This document shows, piece after piece, positions 9,001-18,023 of a DNA stretch of 64,000 nt. The first letter of the stretch is position 1, and the number at the start of each line of letters is the position of its first letter. This stretch comes from Planctomycetota bacterium (GTDB lineage Bacteria > Planctomycetota > PLA2). The notes beneath the pieces were generated by a model. It was not told the DNA's origin. It ran no database searches and worked only from the letters and a program-made list of their open reading frames with translations. The position numbers and the translations under genes are program-made. The stretch is taken from the NCBI GenBank assembly GCA_021776735.1, contig JAJFFH010000037.1, positions 186,001 through 250,000 of the forward strand, written 5' to 3'.

Positions 9001-9813
9001 CTATCCCGGCGCGTGTGGATGAAAAAGAGCTTTGCCATCCATGCGGTACGACGCGATGCGGCTTCGCCCGCGCGACGAGGTGAGATAGTCCAGGAAAAGG
9101 CGCGCGCCTGCCGCGTTCACGTCGGGATGCTTGTCCGGATCGACGATCATGGCGCCGTACGGGTTGCGCAAGCGCACGTCTCCGGCGCACGACACTTCAA
9201 GGTCGATGCGCTTGCGAAACGACAGGTAGGTGCCGCGGTCCGCAAGGATGTACGCGCCCTTTTCATCGGCGATCACGAGACAGCGGCCCATGCCCTGCCC
9301 GGCGTCGAGATACGCATCGGCCCCGGTCGGCGGGCCGCCCGCCAGCTTCCACAGCGCGCGCTCCCGGATGTGCGTACCGGAGTCGTCTCCACGCGACACG
9401 AAACGGGCCCCCGACGCGCGGATCCGCCGCAACGCCTCGAGGGCGTCCGTCGTACCGCGAATCCCGGCTGGATCCGCGGGCGGGCCGAGGATGACAAAGT
9501 CGTTCCACATGACGTCGCGCCGCAACAAACCATGCCCCGCCGCCATGAACGCGTCCTCGCGCGAGCGCGCGTGAACCAAGACGATATCCGCATCGCCCCG
9601 CGCGCCGAGAGCCAGCGCCTGCCCCGTCCCGACAGCGATGACCTGGACCTCCATCGGGTGCAGCTTGTAAAAATCGGCGAGGAGATCGTCGAGCAGCCCG
9701 GAATCCCTGGTGCTGGTCGTCGTCGCCAGCCGGAGCCGTCGCGCGTGGTCGCCGGTCCCCGACCCGCAGGCGGAGACAAGCACGAGTACCAACAAGAACA
9801 ACGCCGGACGCAT
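9001..9813 (-). CDS. tupA: Tungstate-binding lipoprotein of ABC transporter
   Basis: A 270-residue solute-binding protein. The signal peptide ends in a lipobox (LVSACGSG), so it is probably a lipoprotein. The mature start LRLATTTSTRDSGLLDDLL contains the TTTS(T)xxSGLL motif that lines the oxyanion pocket in TupA/WtpA-like proteins. Later FVSRGDDSGTHIRE is the second conserved binding segment. ATG at 9813 is chosen because it begins the signal peptide; the frame stays open far upstream but reads as non-coding. First gene of tupA-tupB-tupC, divergent from an acetyltransferase gene. Confidence 0.9.
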   Translation of the reverse strand: MRPALFLLVLVLVSACGSGTGDHARRLRLATTTSTRDSGLLDDLLADFYKLHPMEVQVIAVGTGQALALGARGDADIVLVHARSREDAFMAAGHGLLRRDVMWNDFVILGPPADPAGIRGTTDALEALRRIRASGARFVSRGDDSGTHIRERALWKLAGGPPTGADAYLDAGQGMGRCLVIADEKGAYILADRGTYLSFRKRIDLEVSCAGDVRLRNPYGAMIVDPDKHPDVNAAGARLFLDYLTSSRGRSRIASYRMDGKALFHPHAPG

Positions 9814-9891
9814 GGGGACGCGAATCCTACCGGAAGACCGCGCCCGAAACGCGCTACGATGCCAGCCCCCGAGACCCCCAAAAAAACTCTG

Positions 9892-10398
9892 ATGCAGATC
9901 CCGATCGAGGACGCCCCCACAGCCCTGATTCGCGAAATCTGGAACCGCTGGGGCGGGTTCATCGTCACCCCGCGCCGCCACTTTTATCCCGACGACGTGA
10001 TGGGACTTGTCGTCCCGGGCCCCAAGGGACCGCAAGGACTCGTGACGTGGGGAATGGACGGCTTGGCGCGCCGTCGCTCCAGCGAAACGGAGGAGGGCGA
10101 GGTCTTCGAAATCGTCACGCTGGATGCATTCGAACCCGGACACGGCGTCGGCACGGCACTTCTTGCGGATGCCGAGCGGCGCATCGCCGCCGAAGGAGCC
10201 GGCAAAGTCGTCCTCGTCACGGCCAACGACAACGCGCGAGCGCTGGGCTTCTATGTACGCCGCGGTTACCGCCTCGTACGACTCCATCTCGACGCCTTCG
10301 AAGAGGTGTTTCGAGCCAAGCCCCCGAAAGACGGAGACCGGCGCGGCGACGGCGGCGTGGTGCTGAGAGATCTCTGGGAACTCGAGAAGCCCCTCTGA
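9892..10398 (+). CDS. GNAT family N-acetyltransferase
   Basis: A 168-residue acetyltransferase. The acetyl-CoA loop is EPGHGVGTALLADAERR (Q/RxxGxG/A type) and the C-terminal part has NDNARALGFYVRRGYR, the usual NxxAxxFYxxxGF element. Substrate unknown. Two in-frame ATGs exist, 9859 and 9892. The later one is preferred because a TACGAT -10-like hexamer (9855-9860) overlaps the first. It is divergent from tupA, sharing a spacer of less than 80 bp. The next gene is convergent. Confidence 0.85.
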   Translation: MQIPIEDAPTALIREIWNRWGGFIVTPRRHFYPDDVMGLVVPGPKGPQGLVTWGMDGLARRRSSETEEGEVFEIVTLDAFEPGHGVGTALLADAERRIAAEGAGKVVLVTANDNARALGFYVRRGYRLVRLHLDAFEEVFRAKPPKDGDRRGDGGVVLRDLWELEKPL

Positions 10399-10475
10399 TA
10401 GAAACGCGGCCACGTGCTCTACGCGCGCGATCGACCAACGGGGTGCAACGCGCGCACGTCGCGCTCTCTCTCCTA

Positions 10476-10530
10476 CCTTCGTGCTTTCGTGCCTTTCGTG
10501 GTTCCCATTCATGTTCCTCAGCCATGAATA
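10476..10530. repeat. intergenic CTTTCGTG-type tandem repeat
   Basis: Between two convergent genes there is a run of imperfect octamer repeats (CTTCGTG, CTTTCGTG, CTTTCGTG, then GGTTCCCATTCATG). Sequences of this style recur between genes in several high-GC phyla; the function is unknown. Confidence 0.5.
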
Positions 10531-10540
10531 GAGGGATCCA

Positions 10541-10564
10541 CCGCCGCGCCTTTCGACGCGGCGG
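10541..10564 (-). terminator. hairpin between convergent genes
   Basis: An 8-bp perfect stem CCGCCGCG / CGCGGCGG with an 8-nt loop lies just upstream of the stop (10574) of the minus-strand lipoprotein gene's 3' end. Probable bidirectional terminator. Confidence 0.5.
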
Positions 10565-10573
10565 CGGACGGGG

Positions 10574-11701
10574 CTACCGAACCGCGGTGGCGGTGCAATC
10601 GCCTCCCGTCCCTGCCAGAGGACCGGAGGAGTACTCGTAGTGCGACGTCTGGCTCCACTGCGCGCCGTCCGCGGAGAGGGTCCACACGAAGTCCTCGCGG
10701 TATGTGCCGCCGTCATCGGTATCGATGAAGAAGCCCGTCGCGCGACGCTGGTTGGTGGGATCGAGGTTGGCGACGTAGTCCAGCTCGCCGCCGTTGACAA
10801 TCACGCGGAGCGTGTTCGGTCCCTGCACCGTGATGCTGTACATGTCATCGCCGGTCTCGTCGGGCGGGCAGAAAAACGAGTACGCCCAAGCACCGCTCCA
10901 CTCCTGCGCGATCGATTGCTGGCCGCAGGGAGGCGTCGAGATCGTGCTGTCGGGAAGGCTCTGCTCGCCCATCTCGGGATCGTTGAAGCTCGCGTTCGTG
11001 ACCCGGATCGTGGGGCTGCCGAACAGCGCCCGATAGATCGCCCGGAGCGCGCCCGGCGGAAACGCCGCAGGCCCGGTGGTCGATGATCCCGTGGGCATCA
11101 CCTCCACGTTCACGTCGCCCTCGACGTCGGCCTCACAGAAGTTGCCGTCGCCCTCGGCATCGCCGCGGATCACGACCGGCGCCGCGGGGTCGATCGAGAA
11201 CGTGGCCTCGAATCCTTCCAGCGCATCGACGAACGACCCCGAGCCCGACACCTCGAGACTCCCCAGACCGACACGAAGCGCCAGCATCGCGTTGAACGAA
11301 CCACCATCGGCAAAGACGATCATGATGTCGAGGTCGATCGTGAAGCCCTCGCCGAGGACGCCGAACGGGTCCCCCGAGGTCTTGGCGCTTCCGGAAAACG
11401 TCGCGTCGTTCGTGCCGTCGCCGTCCGTATCCGCGGGGATGTTGAACAAGAACGTGTTCGGCTCGGCGCCCGGCGAGTCGTCGGGCTCGAACGAGCCGCC
11501 CGCCGCCGCCAACGCCTCCGGATCGCCCAGGAGCGGCAACAACGAGGTCACGTTGGCAAAGTTCGCCCCGAACACGACCCCCAGTTTGAGTCGAAGGTAG
11601 TTCTGCAGCGCCAACTGCTCCGCGGTGAGCGGAACGCCCGAATTGTTGTTGCACGCCGCCGTCAGCACGCCCAAGAAAACGAGTGAGTAGAGCCGTCGCA
11701 T
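10574..11701 (-). CDS. Hypothetical lipoprotein with DxDGDG-type motif
   Basis: A 375-residue protein with a signal peptide and lipobox (GVLTAACNNN). The mature part is acidic, rich in Gly/Ser/Thr and mostly predicted beta, with a possible calcium-binding ADTDGDGTNDATF element near residue 90 and a scattered Cys pair (NFCEAD, TPPCGQQ). The C-terminal third (EWSGAWAYSFFCPPDETG) looks like a small beta-barrel or lipocalin-like module that ends GTGGDCTATAVR. I do not recognise a named family. It is monocistronic, with a hairpin downstream and a dispersed 12-mer in its upstream spacer. Confidence 0.8.
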   Translation of the reverse strand: MRRLYSLVFLGVLTAACNNNSGVPLTAEQLALQNYLRLKLGVVFGANFANVTSLLPLLGDPEALAAAGGSFEPDDSPGAEPNTFLFNIPADTDGDGTNDATFSGSAKTSGDPFGVLGEGFTIDLDIMIVFADGGSFNAMLALRVGLGSLEVSGSGSFVDALEGFEATFSIDPAAPVVIRGDAEGDGNFCEADVEGDVNVEVMPTGSSTTGPAAFPPGALRAIYRALFGSPTIRVTNASFNDPEMGEQSLPDSTISTPPCGQQSIAQEWSGAWAYSFFCPPDETGDDMYSITVQGPNTLRVIVNGGELDYVANLDPTNQRRATGFFIDTDDGGTYREDFVWTLSADGAQWSQTSHYEYSSGPLAGTGGDCTATAVR

Positions 11702-11766
11702 GTTCGTCCTCCGCCGAGTGAGCGAGAACGGAAGACAAGACCTGACAGGAAAAACGAAAAAGGCGG

Positions 11767-11778
11767 ACGGACGGCGAT
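11767..11778 (+). repeat. dispersed motif ACGGACGGCGAT
   Basis: Exact copy in the spacer upstream of the lipoprotein gene at 11701, followed by ATCG. Confidence 0.9.
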
Positions 11779-11886
11779 ATCGTCCGCGAGAGGCACCTCG
11801 GTCCGAAAACGAAGATCCGTTGCCCGCTGGCGCTCGCTCCAGCGAGGGCTCCCCACTGGCGCTCGACGAACCTCTAGTCGCTGGGA

Positions 11887-12087
11887 CTAGAGGCCAACCG
11901 AACCCAGGAACTCGTCGACCGCCGCCATCTTGGCGTCGTGGCCGATTGCTGCCTTGATCTCCCGCATCCGCTCGTCCGCGCGAACCTTGTCGGCGCAGTC
12001 ACCACAGAGCTTCACGACCATGGGGCTCGTACCGCGAAACACGGTGCTCTTGAACGTTGCGGTCCCTTTGCACATGACGCAGGGCAT
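11887..12087 (-). CDS. Small zinc-ribbon-like protein
   Basis: A 66-residue protein. The start ATG at 12087 has a strong ribosome-binding site (AGGAGGCACC) just upstream. Two Cys pairs, CVMC near the N-terminus and CGDC about 28 residues later, make a likely zinc ribbon. The rest is a basic-acidic helix (ADERMREIKAAIGHD). The arrangement resembles small uncharacterised Zn-ribbon proteins. The function is unknown. It is divergent from the small lipoprotein at 12203. Confidence 0.75.
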   Translation of the reverse strand: MPCVMCKGTATFKSTVFRGTSPMVVKLCGDCADKVRADERMREIKAAIGHDAKMAAVDEFLGSVGL

Positions 12088-12202
12088 ATGGTGCCTCCTG
12101 CCCCAGAGTCTACCCAAACCGGGCAATCCGTGCCGCCCCGGATCAACGTTTTCGGGACCCCGTTGGTTATGCTCTCGACCCCAACCCAAGGAGAACCGCC
12201 CG

Positions 12203-12547
12203 ATGAAACGACTCTTGGTACCCGCCCTCGCCTGCCTTGTCCTCGCCGCCTGCTCCAGCCCGGAGGAAGAGGCCGTCGATCTGACGAACGAACTGGCTGA
12301 GATCCTCGAAGGGGTCACCGATGAGGCATCCGCCAACGATGCCGTCGATGACATCGAGGACGTCCTCAGCCGATTGCTTGAGCTCAAAAAGGAACTCGGG
12401 GACAGGAAGAAAGAGGACGTGAGCGACGAACTCAAGAAAGAGGGCATGGAAGCGGGCATGCGCATGGGCAAGGCCATGGCGAACTTGGCGAAGCATCCGA
12501 AAGCGCTGAAGATCATCCAAAAAGCGATGGCCCAGATGCCGCGCTGA
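12203..12547 (+). CDS. Small helical lipoprotein
   Basis: A 114-residue lipoprotein: signal peptide with lipobox LVLAACSSPEEE, then a strongly acidic helical region (AVDLTNELAEILEGVTDE) and a Lys/Met-rich amphipathic C-terminus. The start at 12203 follows AAGGAGAA. No family recognised; the length suggests a simple helical hairpin anchored in a membrane. Its stop is 7 bp from a dispersed 12-mer (12554) lying between this gene and the convergent M60 gene. Confidence 0.75.
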   Translation: MKRLLVPALACLVLAACSSPEEEAVDLTNELAEILEGVTDEASANDAVDDIEDVLSRLLELKKELGDRKKEDVSDELKKEGMEAGMRMGKAMANLAKHPKALKIIQKAMAQMPR

Positions 12548-12553
12548 CCCAAC

Positions 12554-12565
12554 ATCGCCGTCCGT
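12554..12565 (-). repeat. dispersed motif ACGGACGGCGAT
   Basis: Exact copy lying between two convergent stop codons (12547 and 12569); preceded by TAGCGT. Confidence 0.9.
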
Positions 12566-12568
12566 ACG

Positions 12569-14582
12569 CTACCGGTCGCTTCGTTTCGGCATCCAGGCCG
12601 GGAGATTCGTGATCTGCTTGCGGGCGGCGCTCGACACCGGGACGCCCCACCACTGAAAAAACGGGCCCAGGTTCTTGCCGACGGTTTTCGAGAAGCGCAC
12701 CATCCACTGGTCGCGCTTTTCGGCGTCGGTCTTGGGACGGGCGGGCGGCTTGAGGTCGCGGTACTCCGCAAAGACCTGTTTGTAGGCGTCCCAGCCGAAC
12801 GCGTCGCGGAGTTCGCGGTACATCGCGAGCGCCAGGAACGGCTGTCGTTTCCATTGCGTGAATTTGCGGCCGCCGGCTCTGTAGCGGCGGACCTGGGCCG
12901 CGTCGTTGTCGCGCGGGCGTTCGACGCCGCACACCGTTTCCATCACGTATAGCGTGAAGAGGTTGCAGGTCACCTCGGTTGTGCCGCCAAACGTCCAATC
13001 GCGGTGCTGGTGGTTGTGGCCCATCTCGTGAAACATGCCCCAGTCGCCCTGCTTGCGCAGCGTTGCTGCGTCCACGAACCGCGGTGCCGCGTCGAGGTGA
13101 GTCATGATCGGGTAGCCCGCATGCATGTAGCCGACCGAAATCTGCACGTCGGCGACGTAGCGTTCGGGACTCTCGCGTTCGTGCGGCCGCGCGGCGAGAT
13201 CCGCGCAGGCATCCATCACCTCGTCCCAAAAACGCATCAGCGCCGCCGGATCGTCGAGCTTGCGAATCACATCGGACGGAACCGTAATCACGACCTTCGA
13301 CGTGGCGAATTCGGCCCAGGGCGCGGGCCGCTCCCGAACCGTTTTCCAGTTCCGGGTCTTGCCGAGCACGAAGTACGGCGCCTCGACTGCGCCCGCAATC
13401 TCGACTTCGGCCACATCCTGGCGACCGCGCGGGGACGATGTACACGAGCCCGCCGAAGCGGCTGGAGACCTTTCCGGGCGCGGCAAACTCGCGGGTGACA
13501 TCGGGCGCACGTTTCCAGACCTCCTTGCCCCACAGATGATCCTTGTGCGCGCCGATGCGTACGCGCAGGCCCCGCGCCGCGGTCGTGACGGTGATCGTCT
13601 CGCCGGGTGCGGCGTACAGCCCCGTCGAGTGCCAGCGCGGGACCGCAGTATCGACAGCGACGGTTCGTTTCACGCGCTTCGCGGAACGCGGCACGGCACC
13701 GGGAAACTGCGCAGCGGCCGCGAGCGCCCCCTGACCGAACCGCAACTCCTGGGCGAGCAGGACCTTGTCGAGTGCGCGCTTCAGCGGCGGCACGAGCTTG
13801 GCACCCCGGCCCAGACTTCTTAGCTGCGGCAGGATGTGTTGATCCTCGCGCGGCAGCACGGCGAGGCAACGGGTCAGGGTCACGCCCGCGCCGACGTGGC
13901 CGGGATCGCGACGCAACAAGTCGAGCGCGCCCTGGGCATGTAGGTGTGGGAGGGTGCGGGAACCCAAGGCGATGCGCCGATCGCGCGGAACGTCGATGTA
14001 ACCGTCGGCCCACAGGATGCCCGCCTCAAAGAGAAGCCGGTTGCCGGGGTGGTCGGTGGCGAGGCTCTTGCCGGCGTGAAGCTGTTTCCAGCCCCAGCCG
14101 AGACTCGCCGTGACGAGTCCGCCGCCCTGCCGCACGAACGCACCGACGCGCTCGTCGAGGTGCGAAGCGTCGGCGACGATCACGTCGTAGTCCACCGAAA
14201 ACGCGGGAAGCGCGTCCGCGCCCAACAGCGTGGCGAGCTTCCGGTTGCGAACCACGCCCACGCGCGGCCCTCCGGCCCAGCCCGCCGCGTTGCGCAGCAG
14301 GGCGTCGGCATGGCCGGGGTGAAGATAGCCCCCGTGCCCGAAAGCGACGACCCTGCCGCGCCCCAACCGCCCTGCCGCGACAAGCGCGATCGGATGGCGT
14401 CCCGACTTGGCCGAGACGACCACGAACGCGCGCTTGCCAACCACCGCAAGCGGACCCGGAACGCCGGGAACCCCGAGCGCCTCAACCCCTTTCAGGAGTG
14501 CGGCGACATCGTCGCTCCGGCTTTCGCCGTGCGTCGCCGCCGCAAGAAAACAAGCGACCAGCAGACCGAGTACCGCCCTCAT
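12569..14582 (-). pseudogene. M60 (enhancin-like) peptidase, interrupted by one frameshift
   Basis: Two frames join into one protein of about 670 residues. The upstream frame (14582 to about 13430) has a signal peptide and an N-terminal domain ending with FAAPGKVSSRFGGLVYIVP. The downstream frame continues as RGRQDVAEVEIAGAVEAPYF and carries the M60 active site FHEMGHNHQHRDWTFGG, with the conserved E and N in TEVTCNLF. One base gained or lost near 13430, inside a CCCCGCGCGG stretch, explains the break. Intact M60 enzymes cleave mucin-like glycoproteins or related substrates. This may be a true pseudogene or an assembly error; good conservation on both sides favours a recent change or an error. 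Confidence 0.8.
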
Positions 14583-14631
14583 GGCTGCACTCTAGCGCAC
14601 TGGCCTGCCCCCCCGTTACCCTGTTTGAGCA

Positions 14632-15174
14632 ATGGGTCACATTCGACTGTATGTCGCGACGAGTCTCGACGGGCGTGTCGCCGATGGCGAGGGCGGCGTC
14701 GGCTGGCTCGACGACTTTGACACCCCCGAACACAGCGCGAGCTACACCGCGTTCACCAAAAACATCGAGACGATCGTGATGGGCCGCACCACATTCGATC
14801 AGGTGCTGACGTTTGGCACGTGGCCGTATGCCGGAATGCGCACGCTCGTGGTCACCTCGCGGCCTATCAAACAGCCGCCGCCCGACACCGGCCGCCCGCC
14901 CGACACCGATACCGTGGGGCTCGAGCAATTCGACCGCGTAATCGAAGAGCTACGCGCGCGCGACCGCGACACATGACTGGTCGGCGGAGGGCGCACCGTC
15001 GAGGCGTTCCTCGAACGCGACGGCATCGATGAAATGGAGATCTACGTCATACCCGTGGTGCTCGGCGCCGGACCGCTGCTGTTTCCGGGGCCGTCCACCG
15101 CGCGCCTCACCTGCGTCGAGACCGAGGCACTGTCAAAGGGCGTCGTCAAGCTGCGCTACAAGCCAGACGCGTAG
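14632..15174 (+). pseudogene. RibD C-terminal/DHFR-like reductase with in-frame TGA
   Basis: The frame starting at 14632 (HIRLYVATSLDGRVADGEGG) is a RibD_C/dihydrofolate-reductase-like domain, with VMGRTTFDQVLTFGTWPY and TLVVTSRP. It meets TGA at 14974-14976. The same frame then continues as LVGGGRTVEAFLERDGIDE and VIPVVLGAGPLLFPGP to a stop at 15172. In the family the residue before LVGGG is normally Trp, so a TGG-to-TGA change is the simplest reading. An intact copy would be 180 residues. The 3' end overlaps the convergent gene by 42 bp. Read-through cannot be excluded. Confidence 0.8.
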
Positions 15175-15879
15175 CGGGCCCAAGTCGATCGAGTCGGCAA
15201 GGCGGTCAAGGACGGCGATGCTTTCGAGTTGGGCCGCCGGGCCGTAGCCGACAACCGCGCGGGCCGGATAGCGGCGGTGCGCCTCGCGCACGCAATCGCG
15301 CAAAAACGGCGCGGCCGCAACGCCGTTGGCGAGAAACACGTTCGAGAGCCCGACCGCATCCGGCGAGAGGTTCAGCGCGCATCCACCGAGGCCATCGGCG
15401 CACAAGAACGTAAGGTTCGGATCGGCCAGAACCGCGTCGGGAAACACGCGGCCGGGCGCGGGAGACGAGACCTGCCACGCCGCTTCCCATTGCGCGAGTT
15501 GCTCCGGAAGCCGTGCCGACACGAACCGTGCGCCGGTTTCCGACTCAAAGGCATCGCCGTCCTTGGCTGTGAGCCCGTACCACCGCGCCTCAAACAGAAG
15601 ACGCAGTCCCAGCCGCTCGAGCCGCTCGGAGTCGAGCAGCGCGTAGCTGTCCTTCAGGCTCCAGACCGGCTTGGGCGGATGGGCCGCCAGCTCTTCGAGC
15701 CGTCGCCACTGCGCCGCGAACCCTGCGGTCCCGGTGCGGGTAATGAAGTTCGAGTAGTACAGCGGGACCGCAGCGTCGGTCGACCAGTGGTGCTCCGTGG
15801 GCGAGCCATCGATGCCGTGAGCACCAAGAATCGCGTCGTACCAGGCAAGACTGTTGAGCAGCGCAAGCTCGCGGTTCAT
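15133..15879 (-). CDS. Putative GNAT-like acetyltransferase
   Basis: A 248-residue protein. The start at 15879 overlaps the upstream stop (ATGA), indicating coupling. The N-terminal half has many Trp/Tyr residues (SLAWYDAILGAHG, HHWSTDAAVPLYYSNF). The C-terminal part (DAVGLSNVFLANGVAAAPFL, then AVVGYGPAAQLESIA and LGPLRVWL) resembles the acetyltransferase pattern in which VGYE-GEDL precedes GPLRVW. The classical acetyl-CoA loop is not obvious. The assignment is tentative. Two near-matches to the dispersed 12-mer lie inside it (around 15208 and 15553). Confidence 0.6.
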   Translation of the reverse strand: MNRELALLNSLAWYDAILGAHGIDGSPTEHHWSTDAAVPLYYSNFITRTGTAGFAAQWRRLEELAAHPPKPVWSLKDSYALLDSERLERLGLRLLFEARWYGLTAKDGDAFESETGARFVSARLPEQLAQWEAAWQVSSPAPGRVFPDAVLADPNLTFLCADGLGGCALNLSPDAVGLSNVFLANGVAAAPFLRDCVREAHRRYPARAVVGYGPAAQLESIAVLDRLADSIDLGPLRVWLVAQLDDAL

Positions 15880-16490
15880 CGTCCGAGGACCTCCACCAAG
15901 CGGCGGGCGCCGGTCCACTGCGGATACCGCTCCACGAGCTTGCGGGCCGCGGCGTGGTCTTTCTTCGTACGCGCGATGTGATAACGCATGACCAGACGGC
16001 CGCGGCGATACCTACGCTCCACTTGCGCGGCGGAGTTCCAACGGGCGCCGGCGGGTCCCGGGACAGCGTCCCACACGCCGCCGTTCGGGACCGGCCCCAT
16101 GCCTTGGAGGCGGCGGCCCAATGCGTGCAGAGCATGCCAGAACCGCGGCGAGTTTGCGACGGGCCGTGTCATCACGAACCAGTCCACGCACCAGAGTTCC
16201 ACGGGACCACGCCCACTGGCCACGGCTTCCCACTCACGAAGTTGGCCTTCGGTGTCGCCCAACGCACCGAACACCGCCGCCCGCAGTCGTCGCGCCGTGA
16301 CGCTTCGCTTTTTCTTGAGCACCGCGATCGCCTTCTCCGGTTCGCGCACAGCGAGATGCTCGTACACAATCCACGCCGGCGCCAACGCAATCCGGTGTAT
16401 ACCGCCGTCGCGATACAGCGGCTTCGTCGGGCGAGTACCCGCGGGCGTGCAATCGCCCGAGCGGACGGTCCATCGCTCCGCAAACAACAT
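15876..16490 (-). CDS. Hypothetical protein upstream of GNAT-like gene
   Basis: A 204-residue basic protein, rich in Arg and Trp, with no signal peptide or membrane segment. Segments such as AWIVYEHLAVREPEKAIAVL and TARRLRAAVFGALGDTEGQ suggest a helical, TPR-like fold. No family is recognised. It overlaps the following gene by 4 bp, so the two probably act together. Its start is uncertain because other in-frame codons follow closely. Confidence 0.6.
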   Translation of the reverse strand: MLFAERWTVRSGDCTPAGTRPTKPLYRDGGIHRIALAPAWIVYEHLAVREPEKAIAVLKKKRSVTARRLRAAVFGALGDTEGQLREWEAVASGRGPVELWCVDWFVMTRPVANSPRFWHALHALGRRLQGMGPVPNGGVWDAVPGPAGARWNSAAQVERRYRRGRLVMRYHIARTKKDHAAARKLVERYPQWTGARRLVEVLGR

Positions 16491-16678
16491 CGCGCGCGCG
16501 CTCTAGATCTCCCATGACAGGCTCATGGTAGCTGCGGACATGGCCGTCGTGCCCCCGCACCCCCTGTTTTGACCGTTCCGGTGCTGCGGCCACTCCCGCG
16601 GAGCATTCGGACGGGGCCATGCGTAACTCGACTGATTCCGGCCCGCCGGGACGGTCCCTAACGCACTCAGGAGAACCC

Positions 16679-17980
16679 ATGCTTGCCCGTACATGTTTTG
16701 CCGCTCTTTGTCTGTTCGCACCGACGTGGGCCCAGGACGCCGAGAAGCCGAAGGCGCCCGCCGCCAAGCCGAAGCCGCCCGCACCGGTGGCTCCGTGGAA
16801 GGCGGTGCAGACGCGCTACGACCTCGACGGGAACGGAACGATCACCTGGGAGGAGTGGCAAAAGGTCCACAGCGGGTTTGCCGCGCTCGACGCCAACCGT
16901 GACGGCAAGATCAGCGCCGAGGAGATAAAAAAGCGTACCAGCACGGGCCCCGCGGCGGGGATTCACATGGCTCGGAGCGGTGGGACGCTGCCGGGTCACG
17001 CGACGGCTCCGCAAGCGCACATGTTTCGGATGGCCGGCGGTCCGATGATGGCCTATCGCCGCGGTGGCCACGGTGGCGCGCAGGCGCAGCAGGCTCACTT
17101 CGCTTTCGGCGGGCCCATGATGGCCCATCCGAGGATGGCCTTCCGGATGATGGGCGGCATGGGTGGCGGTCCCCGAGCGATGGCGTTCGCGCCCTGGAAC
17201 GGCGGGCACCAGGTCCCATTCGCGCGGATGGCGCCGATGGGCGCGTGGGGACGCGGGCCGTGGCATGGAGGCATGTACAGCTACGGCGCGCCGATGCGCA
17301 TGATGGGCGGCTGGGGCAGCCGCGGCCCCTGGGGCGGCCAGAGTCCGTGGGGCGCCGGCGGCATGCGTTGGCACGGTGGACCTCCGCATGGTGGCGGACA
17401 TCCGGCAGCCGCGTGGGGCTGGGGTAGCGCACCGTATGGACGTCAGGCATTTGCCGTGGCACCGCAGCAGCACATGCAAGGCGGCCGGATGCCGCGCGGC
17501 CCGCATGATCGCGGAATGTGGATGGGGCCGGGAGCAGCGCGCGTGATGGTCGCTCCCGCCAAGGCCGGAACGGGCGCACCCAAGCCGGCCGTGGCCGTCA
17601 AATCCGGCGGCACGATGATGGGCATGCCCAACGCCGAGCAGCGCACGCGCATGGCCGGCATGATGCTTGGTCGGGGCGCGGACGCGGACCAGGATGGCAC
17701 GGTCACCGCGGACGAGTTCAAGAAGCTCGTGGCCGCGGCCAGCGGTGACAAGGGCGGCGTCTCCGTCGCAAAGCTCGTCGGCAAGCTGCACGGTGGCGCG
17801 AACGTCCCGGAGTCCGCGGCGCGTTCGATGACCCCGCTGTTCGACCACGACCAGGATGGCAAGGTCGAAGCATCCGATCTCGAGGCGATCTTCAAAGCCC
17901 TCGATAAGGACAAGGACGGCAAGCTGACCCGCAAGGAACTCGGCGTTCCCGGCGGCGGCTTCGGCATGCGCATCGGCTAA
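16679..17980 (+). CDS. Exported EF-hand protein with Met/His/Gly-rich core
   Basis: A 433-residue protein, signal peptide about residues 1-19 (LFAPTWAQ). Five EF-hand-like calcium loops: DLDGNGTITWEE and DANRDGKISAEE near the N-terminus; DADQDGTVTADE, DHDQDGKVEASD and DKDKDGKLTRKE near the C-terminus. Between them about 200 residues are extremely rich in Gly, Met, His, Trp and Pro (GGPMMA, MMGGMGGGPR). ATG at 16679 follows AGGAGAA and begins the signal peptide. EF-hand proteins of this kind are common in planctomycete exoproteomes. The Met/His core could bind copper or another metal, but that is inference. A strong terminator follows. Confidence 0.85.
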   Translation: MLARTCFAALCLFAPTWAQDAEKPKAPAAKPKPPAPVAPWKAVQTRYDLDGNGTITWEEWQKVHSGFAALDANRDGKISAEEIKKRTSTGPAAGIHMARSGGTLPGHATAPQAHMFRMAGGPMMAYRRGGHGGAQAQQAHFAFGGPMMAHPRMAFRMMGGMGGGPRAMAFAPWNGGHQVPFARMAPMGAWGRGPWHGGMYSYGAPMRMMGGWGSRGPWGGQSPWGAGGMRWHGGPPHGGGHPAAAWGWGSAPYGRQAFAVAPQQHMQGGRMPRGPHDRGMWMGPGAARVMVAPAKAGTGAPKPAVAVKSGGTMMGMPNAEQRTRMAGMMLGRGADADQDGTVTADEFKKLVAAASGDKGGVSVAKLVGKLHGGANVPESAARSMTPLFDHDQDGKVEASDLEAIFKALDKDKDGKLTRKELGVPGGGFGMRIG

Positions 17981-17989
17981 GACACCGAC

Positions 17990-18023
17990 GGCCGCCGTTG
18001 GCCCACAAGGGTCAGCGGCGGCC
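17990..18023. terminator. bidirectional hairpin terminator
   Basis: A 15-position stem (17990-18004 with 18009-18023) with an ACAA loop. The only two non-Watson-Crick positions are G-U wobbles in the plus-strand transcript. It fills the space between convergent stops at 17980 and 18024. Confidence 0.75.

Noticed and set aside
9013..9891. Long N-terminal extension of the acetyltransferase at 9892
   Set aside because: The extension is antisense to tupA and has no acetyltransferase similarity; the credible start is 9859 or 9892.
11405..11425. Extra motif copy at TCGCCGTCCGT in the lipoprotein gene
   Set aside because: Only 11 of 12 bases and part of a natural DTDGDG coding run; counted as a near-match, not a copy.
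14974..14976. Selenocysteine at the in-frame TGA
   Set aside because: The family has Trp at this position, and I see no convincing hairpin right after the TGA.
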